From the NCBI GenBank assembly GCA_018668255.1, contig JABISZ010000051.1, positions 16,024-80,023 of the forward strand: a DNA stretch of 64,000 bases. The letters are read 5' to 3'. The stretch is from Pseudomonadota bacterium. Lineage in GTDB: Bacteria > Pseudomonadota > Gammaproteobacteria > Ga0077536. The position numbers and the translations under genes are program-made. This document shows positions 33,365 through 41,063 of this stretch, one piece after another (the stretch's first letter is position 1; each line of letters begins with the position of its first letter). The notes under the pieces are model-generated. The model made no database searches and was not told the origin of the DNA. It worked only from the letters and a program-made list of their open reading frames with translations.

Positions 33365-34798
33365 CTATATTTTTGAAGTACGATATCTGATTTTTTCTAA
33401 CCAACGACTAACATTTCTTTTATGGGTATCTAAATAATTCCCTTCTGTAAAATATTTATCGTAGAAGCCAGTTTCTAGTCGATGTGCTTGAGTATAGTAT
33501 CGGACAAAAATACTAGGGACTGTGCCAGGAAACTTTCCAAACGTATCATATATGTATTCTGCCGTAGCGACGACAGCATCGATGACGTCGTCGGTTGGCA
33601 TAGAAGCACTACTTTTCACCTGTTGATTATTTTTGAAGGGACCAGGAGAGAAAGTGTCATAAGCTCCTCCTTTTCCGAATTTCAGTTCGAGGAAGCCTTC
33701 CACTGCCGAACGCATATCCTTATAAAAAGGTGGGGAGAATGCCTGATATAGTCCTTCTATACCCAAAGGGTTCGGTACTCCCCACCCATCTTTTTTCTCG
33801 AAACTGAAACCTAAACCCGGGATCCCGGCTTTGGCGGAGGCTCCCATGATAGTGAAAGGATTAATCCCAGAATAGAACCATCCTCCTAAACCTAGTGGCT
33901 GCAAGGCTAGGCTCATGTTATGTCCCATCACGCCCATTTCAACCGCACATGTAGTGAGAATATATTGTTCTAGGTATGACAAAGGGTATTTTTTCTTAGA
34001 ATCTAGCAATTTAGACTGCAAAAAAGGCTGGAGTTTGCCCGCCGGTCGCCCATTTAGATCATCATATGTCATATAACCTGAGCCCACGACGATGAATAAC
34101 ATTGCTAAGAGTTGCTCGGAGACATTTCCTACGGGAATGAACAGGGTGGAGCCTGCTGTGTTCCCATTCCAGAAATTATGAGTGCTATAGTGAGGCGCCT
34201 CTCTGGGCGGGTCTATTCTTTGGTCCGATAATTTTTTGGTGTGCGTCTTTACTGTGCTGATAAGTGTTTCGGCAGCATTGAGTTTCTTTTCATGCCAATT
34301 TCCTTCTTGCGAGGCATCACGAGTGCTCACATAGTAGGTTCCGTCATCTTGGGTATAAAACATATCTGAATTCCCTATTCCAGCCGCAGTAGGAACCGTA
34401 CGACCGGTGTAACGGACAGAATAATTGCAGAGCCCTTCCTGTGCCGAGCTATGGGGTATTCCGTGATGCCAGCCAGAGGCACCGAGACCCGCAGCGAGGA
34501 TAACCGACCTCTCGAAGTCATCAATTGGTGTTGGAGGAAGATCAGAACTGTATTTTAATGGACCGTGAGGAATATTCATCCCCCAGCCGAAGCGTCTCGA
34601 GCGTCTACTGAATAATGATTTTAACAAAGGGAATTCATTCACTTCTGAGAGAAGACGGTTCCATTCGTCGGCCTTATTACTGGGACTGGAAATATTGTTC
34701 AGACTAGCCGCATTGCCCGCGGGTCCAGCTGCCAGTGCGGTCATGCTAGAAAGATAAAGAAAGGCTCTGCGTGTTAATCCGGTCTTTTTGTCAGACAT
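33365..34798 (-). CDS. Tat-exported protein with nitroreductase-like features
   Basis: 477 residues that I cannot assign firmly. The N-terminus LTRRAFLYLSSMTALAAG is a twin-arginine signal ending near AGNAAS. The mature part has FSRRSRRFGWGMN early, FERSVILAAGLGASGW, and later CAVEMGVMGHNMSLALQPLGLGGW, which echo the cofactor-binding arginine-rich start and the aLGLGg helix of nitroreductase-fold flavoproteins. At over 400 residues it is about twice the usual nitroreductase size. Tat export would fit a cofactor loaded in the cytoplasm. It is divergent from the FrhB-like gene, and a symmetric repeat lies between. Likely a periplasmic redox enzyme; substrate unknown. Confidence 0.7.
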   Translation of the reverse strand: MSDKKTGLTRRAFLYLSSMTALAAGPAGNAASLNNISSPSNKADEWNRLLSEVNEFPLLKSLFSRRSRRFGWGMNIPHGPLKYSSDLPPTPIDDFERSVILAAGLGASGWHHGIPHSSAQEGLCNYSVRYTGRTVPTAAGIGNSDMFYTQDDGTYYVSTRDASQEGNWHEKKLNAAETLISTVKTHTKKLSDQRIDPPREAPHYSTHNFWNGNTAGSTLFIPVGNVSEQLLAMLFIVVGSGYMTYDDLNGRPAGKLQPFLQSKLLDSKKKYPLSYLEQYILTTCAVEMGVMGHNMSLALQPLGLGGWFYSGINPFTIMGASAKAGIPGLGFSFEKKDGWGVPNPLGIEGLYQAFSPPFYKDMRSAVEGFLELKFGKGGAYDTFSPGPFKNNQQVKSSASMPTDDVIDAVVATAEYIYDTFGKFPGTVPSIFVRYYTQAHRLETGFYDKYFTEGNYLDTHKRNVSRWLEKIRYRTSKI

Positions 34799-34880
34799 TA
34801 CTTACTTCCTGTTCGTTTTATTAAACTTATCTTACCGCCAATACGGGTTGGTCGCAAAGTGGGTCAGCAGCAAAGATGCC

Positions 34881-34900
34881 TTTTATACCAAGGTATAAAA
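34881..34900. promoter_or_regulatory. Symmetric operator/promoter-like repeat between Tat protein and FrhB-like gene
   Basis: TTTTATACC (34881-34889) and GGTATAAAA (34892-34900) are perfect 9-base arms around AA. Each strand so carries a TATAAA sequence usable as a -10. The intergenic space of 282 bases between the two divergent starts holds this repeat, the element at 35001-35027, and nothing else I can support. Confidence 0.45.
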
Positions 34901-35000
34901 TGGTTCTTGAAACATTTGGCACCTGCAGTTTCTAGTGTGATAGAGGGTTTTTTGTAGGGGGCTCCGAAATGCATCAATTTTCACTTTATACATCATTATG

Positions 35001-35027
35001 ACGATCCCAGTATGGTAGAATGATCGT
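35001..35027 (+). promoter_or_regulatory. Extended -10 promoter of FrhB-like gene within an inverted repeat
   Basis: TGGTAGAAT at 35013-35021 is an extended -10 (TGnTAGAAT). It is framed by ACGATC (35001-35006) and GATCGT (35022-35027), perfect 6-base inverted arms. The expected start near 35028 leaves a leader of about 53 bases to the TTG at 35081. Confidence 0.42.
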
Positions 35028-35080
35028 ATGTCCTATATGAACCAAAACATCGCTTGGGCAGGCATCTTAAGGAGATCCGT

Positions 35081-36496
35081 TTGAAATCAATTTTCCATAA
35101 CTCATTTAAAGACATGATGAACGATGTGGTCGACTATGGCAGCTGTTGCGAGTGCGGGGCCTGCGTAGTTGCGTGTCCGCACAATGTCATTGAGTATATT
35201 GACGGGAAACCTAAGCAAACGGCGAAGTCCTCAGCCCCGTTTGACTTTTGCGGTGTTAGTGAGGGTGCCGGTTGCGATGTGTGCGCGACTGTTTGTCCAC
35301 GCCTTTGGCCGCGAGAGGAGCATTTAAAAGATGCTGTTTTCGAGGAGGATCGCCCCTTTGAAGATATTTTTGGAGTTTTTAGAAATATTTTTGTCGCACG
35401 AACAAAAAAATCTGAAATTGCTAAAGTTGGGCAAGACGGTGGAGTAGTCACAGGGTTGTTGGCCTGGGCTTTAGAAGCGAAGCAGATTGATGGGGCTATA
35501 GTGTCGACGGTTGGCGAGAACGATAAGCCTTGTTTTCCCTCTCCTAAGGTGGTCACGACCCAGGAAGGAATAAAAAATAGCGCGGGCAGTTGGTACACTT
35601 ATTGTGCTAATGAAACGGTTTTGCCTGAGGTAGTCGAGCGCGACCTAAATAGTGTGGCGTTCGTCGGTGTTCCTTGCCAAATAACTCCTTTGAGAAAGAT
35701 GGAGCACATGGATCCGAGCTTTCTTCTCGGCGCAAAAAAGAAACCAAAAATAATTGGAAGACAGCGAGAGTTTTTACGAGGATTCTCAAAGAGAATCTCA
35801 TTTAGTGTCGGTCTCTTTTGCACCGAGGTATTTAGACCAGAATTGATGACAGAACGTATCGAAAAAGGTCTTGGTATTCCTTTGACAGAAGTCACCAAAT
35901 TTAATGTCAAAGGTGAAGTTCTAATTTATAAGAAGGATGGCGATATCGCAAAGATCCCATTAAAAGAGGCAATGGATGATTATCAGCGTCCCGAGTGTGC
36001 TCATTGTGGAGATTTTTCAGCTGAAATGGCAGATATTGCATGTGGAGGGGTAGGTACCGAGCAAGCAACTATTGTCGTAATAAGGACGAAGCGTGGAGAG
36101 GAAATTTGGAAGGAGTACGAAAAATCGGGGGAAGTTGAAGTCGAATCTATTTCTGATAATAAACGCGCTTGGAACATACTGCTCCGTTTAGCGAGACGTC
36201 AGCGTGGTCGGGTTCCGCTAGGTCCAGAACGGTCTGGTACGGCTGCTGGACTCGAACAATATAATAAAAGGAAAGCCCCGGGAGATATACGTAGCTTTCT
36301 TTCTGACGTAGGTAAGGATCCTGAAGCGATAGATGAACTGATGCAGGCGGCCTACGGAGATGATAAAGAACTAGGAGAGGCAGTCCGATTCATGGCGGGT
36401 CGGGCGATTCCGGATGACCCTGGGATCAACGAGGAGGGAAAGAGAAAGCTGCCCCCTCCGCTAGGTGTTGAGATTGGTGGAGATTCTCCAAAATAG
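35081..36496 (+). CDS. FrhB/HCAR-family iron-sulfur flavoprotein (F420 hydrogenase beta-subunit-like)
   Basis: 471 residues. Two ferredoxin-type clusters are expected from C22/C23-x-C25-x2-C28-x3-C32-P and C57, C65, C68, C72-P at the N-terminus. The FrhB core follows: KVGQDGGVVTGLLAWALE, FVGVPCQITPLRKME, and later PECAHCGDFSAEMADIACGGVG. The family includes F420-reducing or F420H2-oxidising subunits, and also ferredoxin-dependent chlorophyll and divinyl reductases. TTG at 35081 is chosen because TAAGGAG sits 6 bases upstream; the frame opens earlier at 35054. It is convergent with an LLM gene of the F420-type family, which favours F420 chemistry, but no F420 synthesis gene is in the window. 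Confidence 0.85.
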   Translation: MKSIFHNSFKDMMNDVVDYGSCCECGACVVACPHNVIEYIDGKPKQTAKSSAPFDFCGVSEGAGCDVCATVCPRLWPREEHLKDAVFEEDRPFEDIFGVFRNIFVARTKKSEIAKVGQDGGVVTGLLAWALEAKQIDGAIVSTVGENDKPCFPSPKVVTTQEGIKNSAGSWYTYCANETVLPEVVERDLNSVAFVGVPCQITPLRKMEHMDPSFLLGAKKKPKIIGRQREFLRGFSKRISFSVGLFCTEVFRPELMTERIEKGLGIPLTEVTKFNVKGEVLIYKKDGDIAKIPLKEAMDDYQRPECAHCGDFSAEMADIACGGVGTEQATIVVIRTKRGEEIWKEYEKSGEVEVESISDNKRAWNILLRLARRQRGRVPLGPERSGTAAGLEQYNKRKAPGDIRSFLSDVGKDPEAIDELMQAAYGDDKELGEAVRFMAGRAIPDDPGINEEGKRKLPPPLGVEIGGDSPK

Positions 36497-36499
36497 AGT

Positions 36500-37558
36500 T
36501 CAAAGGTTTAGATAACGAGTCCTATCGAAAGCTTCAAATTCTGCCGGTATTTTTTTAATGTCCTGGATCACTTCTGATGGGAGATCTGAAGGCATTTCGT
36601 AGCTTTGGCTCGCATGCAAAGTGTCTACAAGTCCCCCAAAGCGGTTGCGGATTTCTGCAGCTATTTGATCATGGGTCCCTATGGCGGTACAGGCATATAA
36701 CAGTTCCTCAGGTACTTCTTTGGCTAGTTGGTCCCATTTCCCTTGTTTGGTCAGCAAGTTGAGTTTTGGACCGATATCTTCAAAGCCTGAGCACTCGAGC
36801 ACGGGCCAGTACGCCGGGGTTGAAGCATAGAAACCGATTCGATATCTCACCCATTCAGACATTTTCCTTACTGCCTCTTCAGTTGGCCCGGTTGCTAGGA
36901 AACCGCCTCCTGAAATTTCAAAGCTCTTACGGTGAATGTTGGATTTACAAAACCCACTTTGAAGTCGAGGCAGCACCATTTTTTCTATGTACGCTTTTGT
37001 GCAGAAAGGGTGAAGCTGGACGCCGTCGGCAACCTCACCTGCCAGAGATAGCATTGATGGACCTACGGCTGCTAATGTTATCGCAGGTGGTCCTACTTCA
37101 GTTTGTTCGGGAATAAAGTTTGGCGGCATCAATGAAAATTTGTAGTGCTCTCCTGAGAAAGCAAGGGCCTCTCCAGTTTTCCATGTTTTCCAAATGGCTC
37201 TTAAAGCCATAACGTATTCCCTAAGTCTTGGCACTGGAGGGCTCCAAGGGACACTAAATCTTTTTTCATTATGTGCTTTAATTTGAGGGCCAAGACCTAC
37301 CGTTAGCCGACCAAGAGAGGCATTGTTGATGTCCCAAGCTATTTGAGCTGTCGACATGGGAGATCTTAAAAAAGCGATAGCGACTCCAGTCGTAAGTTCT
37401 ATATTGGTAGAGTTTGTTGCAGCGACAGCAAGTGGAAGGAAAGGGTCATGGCGATTTTCAAATGTGGCAATTCCAGTGAAGCCTTTGGCTTCTAGTTGTT
37501 TTGTCAAGGCAGGGATTTTCCGTAAGTCCCTTTGATCGATACTGGTGAAAATGCGCAT
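36500..37558 (-). CDS. LLM-class oxidoreductase, F420-type family (second copy of type)
   Basis: 352 residues of the luciferase-like fold. GFTGIATFENRHDPFLPLAVAA, IELTTGVAIAFLRSPMSTAQIAWD, GRLTVGLGPQIKAHNEKRF and AGEVADGVQLHPFC follow the same order as in the gene at 22243, which points to the TIGR03617-type group. The stop lies 3 bases from that of the FrhB-like gene (convergent). It would be a candidate partner that uses reduced F420 or flavin made by that neighbour. The substrate is unknown. Confidence 0.87.
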   Translation of the reverse strand: MRIFTSIDQRDLRKIPALTKQLEAKGFTGIATFENRHDPFLPLAVAATNSTNIELTTGVAIAFLRSPMSTAQIAWDINNASLGRLTVGLGPQIKAHNEKRFSVPWSPPVPRLREYVMALRAIWKTWKTGEALAFSGEHYKFSLMPPNFIPEQTEVGPPAITLAAVGPSMLSLAGEVADGVQLHPFCTKAYIEKMVLPRLQSGFCKSNIHRKSFEISGGGFLATGPTEEAVRKMSEWVRYRIGFYASTPAYWPVLECSGFEDIGPKLNLLTKQGKWDQLAKEVPEELLYACTAIGTHDQIAAEIRNRFGGLVDTLHASQSYEMPSDLPSEVIQDIKKIPAEFEAFDRTRYLNL

Positions 37559-37655
37559 CTGATGTACTCTCGCAATGATTGCACTAATGAGTTTCTTAAA
37601 TTGCTAATAATATGGCAAGATGATAGAGCAGTAAACAGCACACTAGGAGTGTGAT

Positions 37656-38654
37656 ATGGGGAAAACAAGAAGTTTGATTTGTCGGGGGCTTATACCGCTT
37701 CTCGCATGGGTCATCCCATGCCATTTCATTATGGCTCATGGTCATGGCGATCCAGCTGATGAGAGAGCCATTTGGGAGTGGTCGCCAGAGGAGATAAAAA
37801 AAGAGGTTACTCGTGTTCGTGCGGGCAGGGATTTGACTCCAGAAAGCTGGCCCGATGATGGGCGGGTGGCAGTTAGTCTTTCGTTTGATGTAGATACTGA
37901 GCCCGTTTGGATGGGATTTCAGGAACAGTCGTCGCCTTCTTACATGTCTCGTGGTGAGTATGGTGCGCGAGCTGGAATGCCAAGAGTGATGGCATTACTG
38001 AAAAAGCATGATATCCCTGCAACATTTTTCATACCTGCGATGTCTATGGAGCTTCACCCTCAGATTATTCCTATGATTAAGAAGAACCCTAGGAACGAAT
38101 TTGGCTTTCACTCATACGTCCATGAAAATCCAATGCGCCTTCTTCCGTCACAAGAGAGAAGTGTCTATCTTAAGGCGATGAAGATCTTTGAGAAGCATGT
38201 CGGAAAGAAGCCTGTGGGATTTCGGTCGGCCGCTTGGGATCTGACCGAATCCACTATAGAAATAGTTAAGGAAATGGGTTTTCTTTATGAAAGCAGCATG
38301 ATGGCAGATGACAGACCTTATGCGTTAATTTCTAAGGGTGTAGATACCGGGTTAATTGAGTTGCCTGTAGAGTGGATTTTGGATGATTGGCCATTATTTC
38401 AGATTTCCTGGCCCAGCAGTCACGTGGCACTTCGCAATGCTGAAGATGTCTATTCTATATGGAAAGATGAGTTTGACGGTGCTTATGATGAAGGGACTAT
38501 TTATATTCTCACTATGCACCCCCAAGTGATTGGACATAGATACCGAATTGCGATGTTAGATAGGCTTATTACCTACATGAAAAGTAAACCTGGCGTTTGG
38601 TTTGCTACTCACGAAGAGATAGCACGACACGTTAAGGCTGCCTCGGAAAAATAA
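37656..38654 (+). CDS. Polysaccharide deacetylase family protein (NodB fold), exported
   Basis: 332 residues. A signal segment (about residues 8-28, ending ..HFIMAHG) suggests export. The NodB motifs are SLSFDVDTEP (first aspartates), FHSYVHENP (H-x3-H metal ligands) and GFRSAAWDLT. The C-terminus has YILTMHPQVIGHRYR. The form resembles the PuuE/peptidoglycan-deacetylase and allantoinase-like subgroup, which act on C-N bonds other than sugars in some cases. A TAGGAGTG ribosome site precedes the ATG. The next gene starts 1 base after its stop. Confidence 0.88.
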   Translation: MGKTRSLICRGLIPLLAWVIPCHFIMAHGHGDPADERAIWEWSPEEIKKEVTRVRAGRDLTPESWPDDGRVAVSLSFDVDTEPVWMGFQEQSSPSYMSRGEYGARAGMPRVMALLKKHDIPATFFIPAMSMELHPQIIPMIKKNPRNEFGFHSYVHENPMRLLPSQERSVYLKAMKIFEKHVGKKPVGFRSAAWDLTESTIEIVKEMGFLYESSMMADDRPYALISKGVDTGLIELPVEWILDDWPLFQISWPSSHVALRNAEDVYSIWKDEFDGAYDEGTIYILTMHPQVIGHRYRIAMLDRLITYMKSKPGVWFATHEEIARHVKAASEK

Positions 38655-38655
38655 T

Positions 38656-39267
38656 TTGAACACAGTACATCACTATTTCGACTATAAAAGCCCATATGCC
38701 TATTTAGCACAGAAAGCTAATTGGGAGTTAGACGCGCTGCCTGAGGTTCAAGTGTGTTGGGTGCCTTACACACTGAAGATAGAAAAATATTTAGGTCGCG
38801 CCGAGCTGGGGAATGATGGCGCAGATATAGTGGAGGAAAGAAATGATCATCAGTGGAGGCGAGTTCGATATTCATATATGGACTGTCGTCGTGAAGCTAA
38901 TAGAAGAGGGCTGACGATCTTGGGTCCAAAAAAAATATTTAATAGCTCCTTGGCACACATTGCTTTTCTCTACGTATCTAAAAGCGAGGATCCCCGTCGT
39001 TATCATGATGCTATATTTGAGAGGTTTTGGAGACGTGAGTTTAATCTTGAGAGTTATAAAGAAATAACTGGCCTGATGAAGGAACTTGGATATGATGCTC
39101 GAGAATTTTCTGCCTACTACAAAGATCTTGGATTGAAGGAATATCAAGCTATACAAGCTGAAGCCGAAGATTCAGGTGTCTTTGGTGTTCCGTCGTGGCG
39201 ACATAACGGAGAGCTTTATTGGGGCTTGGAAAGGCTTAGTTTATTAAAAGAGAATTTGAAGGAGTAG
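38656..39267 (+). CDS. DsbA-family 2-hydroxychromene-2-carboxylate isomerase-like protein (kappa GST type)
   Basis: 203 residues. HYFDYKSPYAYLA at the start is the thioredoxin-fold signature of HCCA isomerases, with serine in place of the cysteine pair. Later FNSSLAHIAFLYV, a helical insert, and SGVFGVPSWRHNGELYWGLERL with the cis-proline. Known members are glutathione-dependent isomerases in aromatic degradation; others are unassigned. Start TTG at 38656, directly after the deacetylase stop, implies coupled translation. Confidence 0.88.
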   Translation: MNTVHHYFDYKSPYAYLAQKANWELDALPEVQVCWVPYTLKIEKYLGRAELGNDGADIVEERNDHQWRRVRYSYMDCRREANRRGLTILGPKKIFNSSLAHIAFLYVSKSEDPRRYHDAIFERFWRREFNLESYKEITGLMKELGYDAREFSAYYKDLGLKEYQAIQAEAEDSGVFGVPSWRHNGELYWGLERLSLLKENLKE

Positions 39268-39316
39268 ACGAATTAAATTTGCAACGCTATGCGAGACGAA
39301 GACCCTATTCCGTGTT

Positions 39317-39475
39317 ATGTTGCTGTTCTTGATGCTGGGTCCGATAGCTGGCTGTGCAGGGGCGATTGTGGAGCAGACTAGCGATGTTGTGATTGCAGTC
39401 GCTAAGATCCCTTTTAAGGTAGGCGAAGCCATTGTTGACCTCGTTGTCGGGGCAGATGACGAAGAGGATAAATGA
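39317..39475 (+). CDS. Small predicted lipoprotein (52 residues)
   Basis: Reads MLLFLMLGPIAGCAGAIVEQ, then SDVVIAVAKIPFKVGEAIVDLVVGADDEEDK. A lipobox IAGC puts the lipidated cysteine at residue 13; the mature part is about 40 residues of amphipathic character with an acidic tail. It resembles short DUF6726-like lipoproteins (GC-x-AxV...KxPxKVxxxxVD). The frame is open further upstream without a good start, so a non-ATG start that adds a positive charge is possible. It follows the isomerase gene by 49 bases. Function unknown. Confidence 0.6.
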   Translation: MLLFLMLGPIAGCAGAIVEQTSDVVIAVAKIPFKVGEAIVDLVVGADDEEDK

Positions 39476-39545
39476 CCTAACGTCATACAGCGAAGATATC
39501 GGGAACATTTTTTCAAGTATTTTTTTTAACTTTGAAGCACTAATT

Positions 39546-40226
39546 ATGACTCATATGTTTAGTAATGCCGACCATTTAGATTGCCTAGCTCCGACCTCTA
39601 TTGTAGATAGTACGCATCCAGATGTTGTCGCTTTTGCGAGATCACACAGTACTGGTACTACTTTCCTGTCAAAAGCAGTGTCACTTTATTACGCGGTTAG
39701 AGATGAAATCCGGTACGACGCTTATGACCTTGATTTAACGGCTCGTGGACTAAGTGCAAGTCGGGCAATTGAGACTAGAGGTGGCTGGTGCGTTAGTAAA
39801 GCTGTCCTTTTAGCCGCGTGTTGTAGGGCATTAGATATCCCCGCCGCTTTGGGCTACGCTGATGTAAAGAACCATTTGTCGACAGAGCGACTTCGACAAG
39901 CTATGGGTACAGACATTTTCTACTGGCACGGTTATACCGCAATTTGGTTAAATGATGTTTGGGTGAAAGCGACCCCAGCATTCAATGTCGAATTATGCGA
40001 AAAATTTAGGATACGTCCATTAGAGTTTGATGGCACAAGCGACTCTATTTATCACTCGCTGGATATGGATGGTCGTCAACATATGGAGTATCTCAAATAC
40101 AAAGGAGAGTACTCGGACGTCCCTATTGAAAAAATAGTTGAAGACTTCAAGGAGCTATACCCTAACTTTAGAGATTTGAAAGATAAAGACTTTGACCAAG
40201 AGGTTGACGACGAAGTATCGCTCTAG
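39546..40226 (+). CDS. Transglutaminase-like cysteine protease-fold protein
   Basis: 226 residues from the ATG at 39546 (the frame opens earlier, but that part overlaps the lipoprotein end and has no family match). The papain/transglutaminase core shows ASRAIETRGGWCVSKAVLLAACCRALDIPAALGYADVKNH with the catalytic cysteine in GWCVSK, then the histidine in WHGYTAIWLNDVWVKATPAFN. The third residue of the triad, usually aspartate, is not obvious. Bacterial relatives are hydrolases or deamidases of unknown substrate. No signal peptide, so cytoplasmic. Confidence 0.85.
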   Translation: MTHMFSNADHLDCLAPTSIVDSTHPDVVAFARSHSTGTTFLSKAVSLYYAVRDEIRYDAYDLDLTARGLSASRAIETRGGWCVSKAVLLAACCRALDIPAALGYADVKNHLSTERLRQAMGTDIFYWHGYTAIWLNDVWVKATPAFNVELCEKFRIRPLEFDGTSDSIYHSLDMDGRQHMEYLKYKGEYSDVPIEKIVEDFKELYPNFRDLKDKDFDQEVDDEVSL

Positions 40227-40244
40227 GAATCAAGTTTTTTCTGC

Positions 40245-41054
40245 TTAAAACTTGTTTGCATTAGGGTAGAAAAGTTGCTGCCCATTTAGCTTGAATTTAG
40301 CTATCGCAGATTGACCTTCTGAGCTAAGGAGCCACCCCATGAAATTTTTGGCGTCCGTTGTATTTACATGAGGGTGTATTTTATCGTTGACTAAAATTAG
40401 GCTGTATTGGTTTGATAGAGCTTGGTCTTCCTGGTAGAGCACTTTACAGCTCCCTTTGTTCTTGTAGGAAATCCAAGTTGCGCTGTCTACAAGAGTATAA
40501 CCATCTAGTTCTATCGTCATTCCTAGCGTTCTACCCATACCACTTCCTACTTCCAAATACCAAGAGGCCGTTGGATTTATCGCAATGGATTTCCAAAGCT
40601 GTAATTCTTTTTTATGAGTTCCACTCATGTCACCCCGAGAAATCCATTTCGACTCGGAACTCGCAATTTTCATGAATGCCTCAGCGGCCGAAGATGCTGA
40701 TTGTATGCCTGCTGGATCATGGCTCGGCCCCACCACAAAGAATTGGTTATACATAAGTGGTCTTCGAGCAATGCCATAGCCATTTTTTATGAAGATTTCT
40801 TCTGCAGACTTAGCATGTACCATCACTACATCCGCATCGCCATTCGCAGCATTTTTGAGAGCTTGCCCGGTCCCAACCGCGACAACTTTGACCTCTATGC
40901 CCGTCTTAGCTTGATATATAGGTACGATGTAGTTAAACAAGCCAGAATTTTGGGTGGATGTTGTCGACTGTACAAGAATTGAATTGGATGCAATTAGACT
41001 GAAACTCGCGGAAAAAATCAGAACAGAGCACAGGAAGAGTGGTTTATGCATCAT
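40245..41054 (-). CDS. tupA: TupA-like tungstate-binding periplasmic protein
   Basis: 269 residues with a signal peptide (about 1-23). STTSTQNSGLFNYIVPIY, AVGTGQALKNAANGDADVVMVHAKSAEE, NQFFVVGPSHDPAGI and SRGDMSGTHKKELQLW match tungstate/molybdate binders of TupA (PBP2) type, with the TTST and SGT ligand loops. No tupB or tupC follows in the window, which is unusual. It is 9 bases downstream of the outer-membrane channel gene, so the two form an operon opposite yqeC. Specificity (tungstate versus molybdate) is inferred from family likeness. Confidence 0.88.
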   Translation of the reverse strand: MMHKPLFLCSVLIFSASFSLIASNSILVQSTTSTQNSGLFNYIVPIYQAKTGIEVKVVAVGTGQALKNAANGDADVVMVHAKSAEEIFIKNGYGIARRPLMYNQFFVVGPSHDPAGIQSASSAAEAFMKIASSESKWISRGDMSGTHKKELQLWKSIAINPTASWYLEVGSGMGRTLGMTIELDGYTLVDSATWISYKNKGSCKVLYQEDQALSNQYSLILVNDKIHPHVNTTDAKNFMGWLLSSEGQSAIAKFKLNGQQLFYPNANKF

Positions 41055-41063
41055 GAAACCCTT

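Noticed and set aside
35134..35598. Long minus-strand frame (154 residues) opposite the FrhB-like gene
   Set aside because: It is the antisense shadow of a well-supported coding region and has no motif of its own.
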